This document shows positions 5,335 to 6,252 of a stretch of DNA of 6,252 bases, piece after piece (position 1 is the first letter of the stretch; each line of letters begins with the position of its first letter). The stretch is from Actinomycetota bacterium (GTDB lineage Bacteria > Actinomycetota > Geothermincolia > Fen-727 > Anoxymicrobiaceae), in the NCBI GenBank assembly GCA_003154635.1, contig PMDX01000001.1, positions 1 to 6,252 of the forward strand. Direction: 5' to 3'. The position numbers and the translations under genes are program-made. The notes under the pieces were generated by a model that saw nothing but the letters and a program-made list of their open reading frames with translations, was not told the origin of the DNA and ran no database searches.

Positions 5335-6252
5335 CTAAACAGCTTTATTGACCATGTTGGTTAACTCCGTGACCTCTTGCAGTATCTCCCTGTTGTTCTT
5401 TATGAGAGATTCTATCTTTCTGCAAGAATGAAGAACGGTCGCATGGTCCCGACCACCGAATTTCCCACCGATTGCAACCAGGGTCGCATCCGTCATTTCG
5501 CGACACAGGTACATGGCCACCTGCCGAGCGTGTACCAGAGGCCGCGAGCGCGATTTTCCGGTGAGGTCGGCGATTGCAATGCTGTAGTAGCTGGAAACAA
5601 GGCTCTCAATAAGATCGAGGGTGGGCGCTTTAGATTGGTGCGCCGCGGCAACCTGGTTTTTGAGAACGCTCTGGACCATCGGAAGGTCTATGCGCGTCCC
5701 GTAGAGTTGAGCGTAGCCAATGACCCTGTTTAGCAACCCCTCGAGAGTGCGGATGTTGTCCTTTACCTTTGATGCGATGAAAACGAGGACATCATTGGGT
5801 ATCTCGACCTTCTCGAGGCGGGCTTTCATCCGCAGGATGGCCAACCTGGTCTCCAGGTCCGGAGGCGTGATGTCTATCATGAGACCACCCTCGAAGCGCG
5901 ACCTTATCCGGTCTGAGAGTTGAGGGATCTCACTCGGCGGCCGGTCGCTCGAGAGAACGATGTGGCTGTTTGCACTATATAAGAGATTGAAGATATCGAA
6001 GAACTTGTTCTGAGTGGCGTCGGTGCCGCTCAAAGCCTGGATATCGTCAAAGAGAACGATCTTGTTGTTGATGTATTTCTGGTCGAAAGTGGCCTTATCG
6101 CGCTTGAGGGTGATGGTCGCAATGAACTCGTCGATGAAAGTCGAGGTCTGGACGTACCTGATCTTGATGTTCGGCGTCATCTTCTCGGCGTAGTCCTTTA
6201 TCGCGTACAGGAGGTGGGTCTTGCCCAGCCCCGTGCCGCCGTAGATGAAGAG
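5335..6252 (-). CDS. dnaA: Chromosomal replication initiator DnaA, C-terminal 305 residues (cut by window edge)
   Basis: AAA+ ATPase that binds DnaA boxes, assembles into a filament and melts the origin. The window starts inside the protein just before Walker A; domains I and II lie beyond the right edge. In visible numbering: Walker A GGTGLGKTH (5-13), Walker B IVLFDDIQ (65-72), sensor I IVLSSDRPP (98-106), the arginine-finger region LSDRIRSRFEGGL (112-124), sensor II IRTLEGLLNRV (167-177). The DNA-binding domain IV carries ARQVAMYLCREMTD (242-255) and the signature GGRDHATVLHS (266-276). An ATG at 6180 is internal, since the reading frame and Walker A continue past it. At the positions of E. 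coli Arg399 and Thr435, both DNA contacts, it has His241 and Ala271; both vary among bacteria. The gene ends at TAG before the putative origin, with no clear terminator. Confidence 0.98.
   Translation of the reverse strand, partial: LFIYGGTGLGKTHLLYAIKDYAEKMTPNIKIRYVQTSTFIDEFIATITLKRDKATFDQKYINNKIVLFDDIQALSGTDATQNKFFDIFNLLYSANSHIVLSSDRPPSEIPQLSDRIRSRFEGGLMIDITPPDLETRLAILRMKARLEKVEIPNDVLVFIASKVKDNIRTLEGLLNRVIGYAQLYGTRIDLPMVQSVLKNQVAAAHQSKAPTLDLIESLVSSYYSIAIADLTGKSRSRPLVHARQVAMYLCREMTDATLVAIGGKFGGRDHATVLHSCRKIESLIKNNREILQEVTELTNMVNKAV

Noticed and set aside
5335..6180. dnaA starting at the ATG at 6180
   Set aside because: The frame continues upstream to the window edge and encodes the Walker A motif there, so this methionine is internal.

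Overview
This window is the bacterial chromosomal replication-initiation locus, read entirely from the minus strand. Going from the right edge to the left in transcription order, it holds the 3' two-thirds of dnaA, a 371-bp non-coding gap, dnaN, recF, a small DUF721/DciA-like gene, gyrB and the first 47 codons of gyrA. Every intact gene is full length for its family, and no frameshift, insertion sequence, tRNA, rRNA or CRISPR array was seen.

The order dnaA-dnaN-recF-DUF721-gyrB-gyrA, with DUF721 between recF and gyrB and no yaaA-type S4 gene between dnaN and recF, is typical of Actinobacteria (as in Mycobacterium and Streptomyces). GyrB is the short form (639 aa) without the long insertion of the proteobacterial enzyme. 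The sequences do not look like any one familiar genus. I infer a deep-branching or uncultured actinobacterial-type lineage, with moderate confidence.

The most informative non-coding stretch is the dnaA-dnaN gap (4964-5334). It contains a 19-bp run of only A and T (5066-5084) running directly into five tandem TAG triplets (5083-5097). A short G/C-containing spacer follows, then a scattered family of TTGAAAA / TTTTCAA motifs (5110-5296). This matches the layout of the basal unwinding system of bacterial origins (DnaA boxes, GC-rich spacer, DnaA-trio, AT-rich unwinding element), so the gap is the probable oriC or its unwinding part. I found no textbook DnaA box in the gap; the nearest matches are 7 of 9. 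A dnaN promoter (-10 TATAAT at 5009-5014) lies at its dnaN-proximal end.

Two transcription blocks are suggested. One is dnaN-recF-dciA: a 30-nt gap between the first two genes, an 8-nt overlap between the last two. The other is gyrB-gyrA, driven by an extended -10 promoter (2213-2221) with an unusual leader rich in direct repeats and anti-Shine-Dalgarno elements. Functionally the genes cover origin recognition and melting (DnaA), helicase recruitment (DciA-like), processivity of synthesis (DnaN), gap repair (RecF) and supercoil management (GyrAB). I found no new accessory system; the interest lies in the origin and the gyrB leader.
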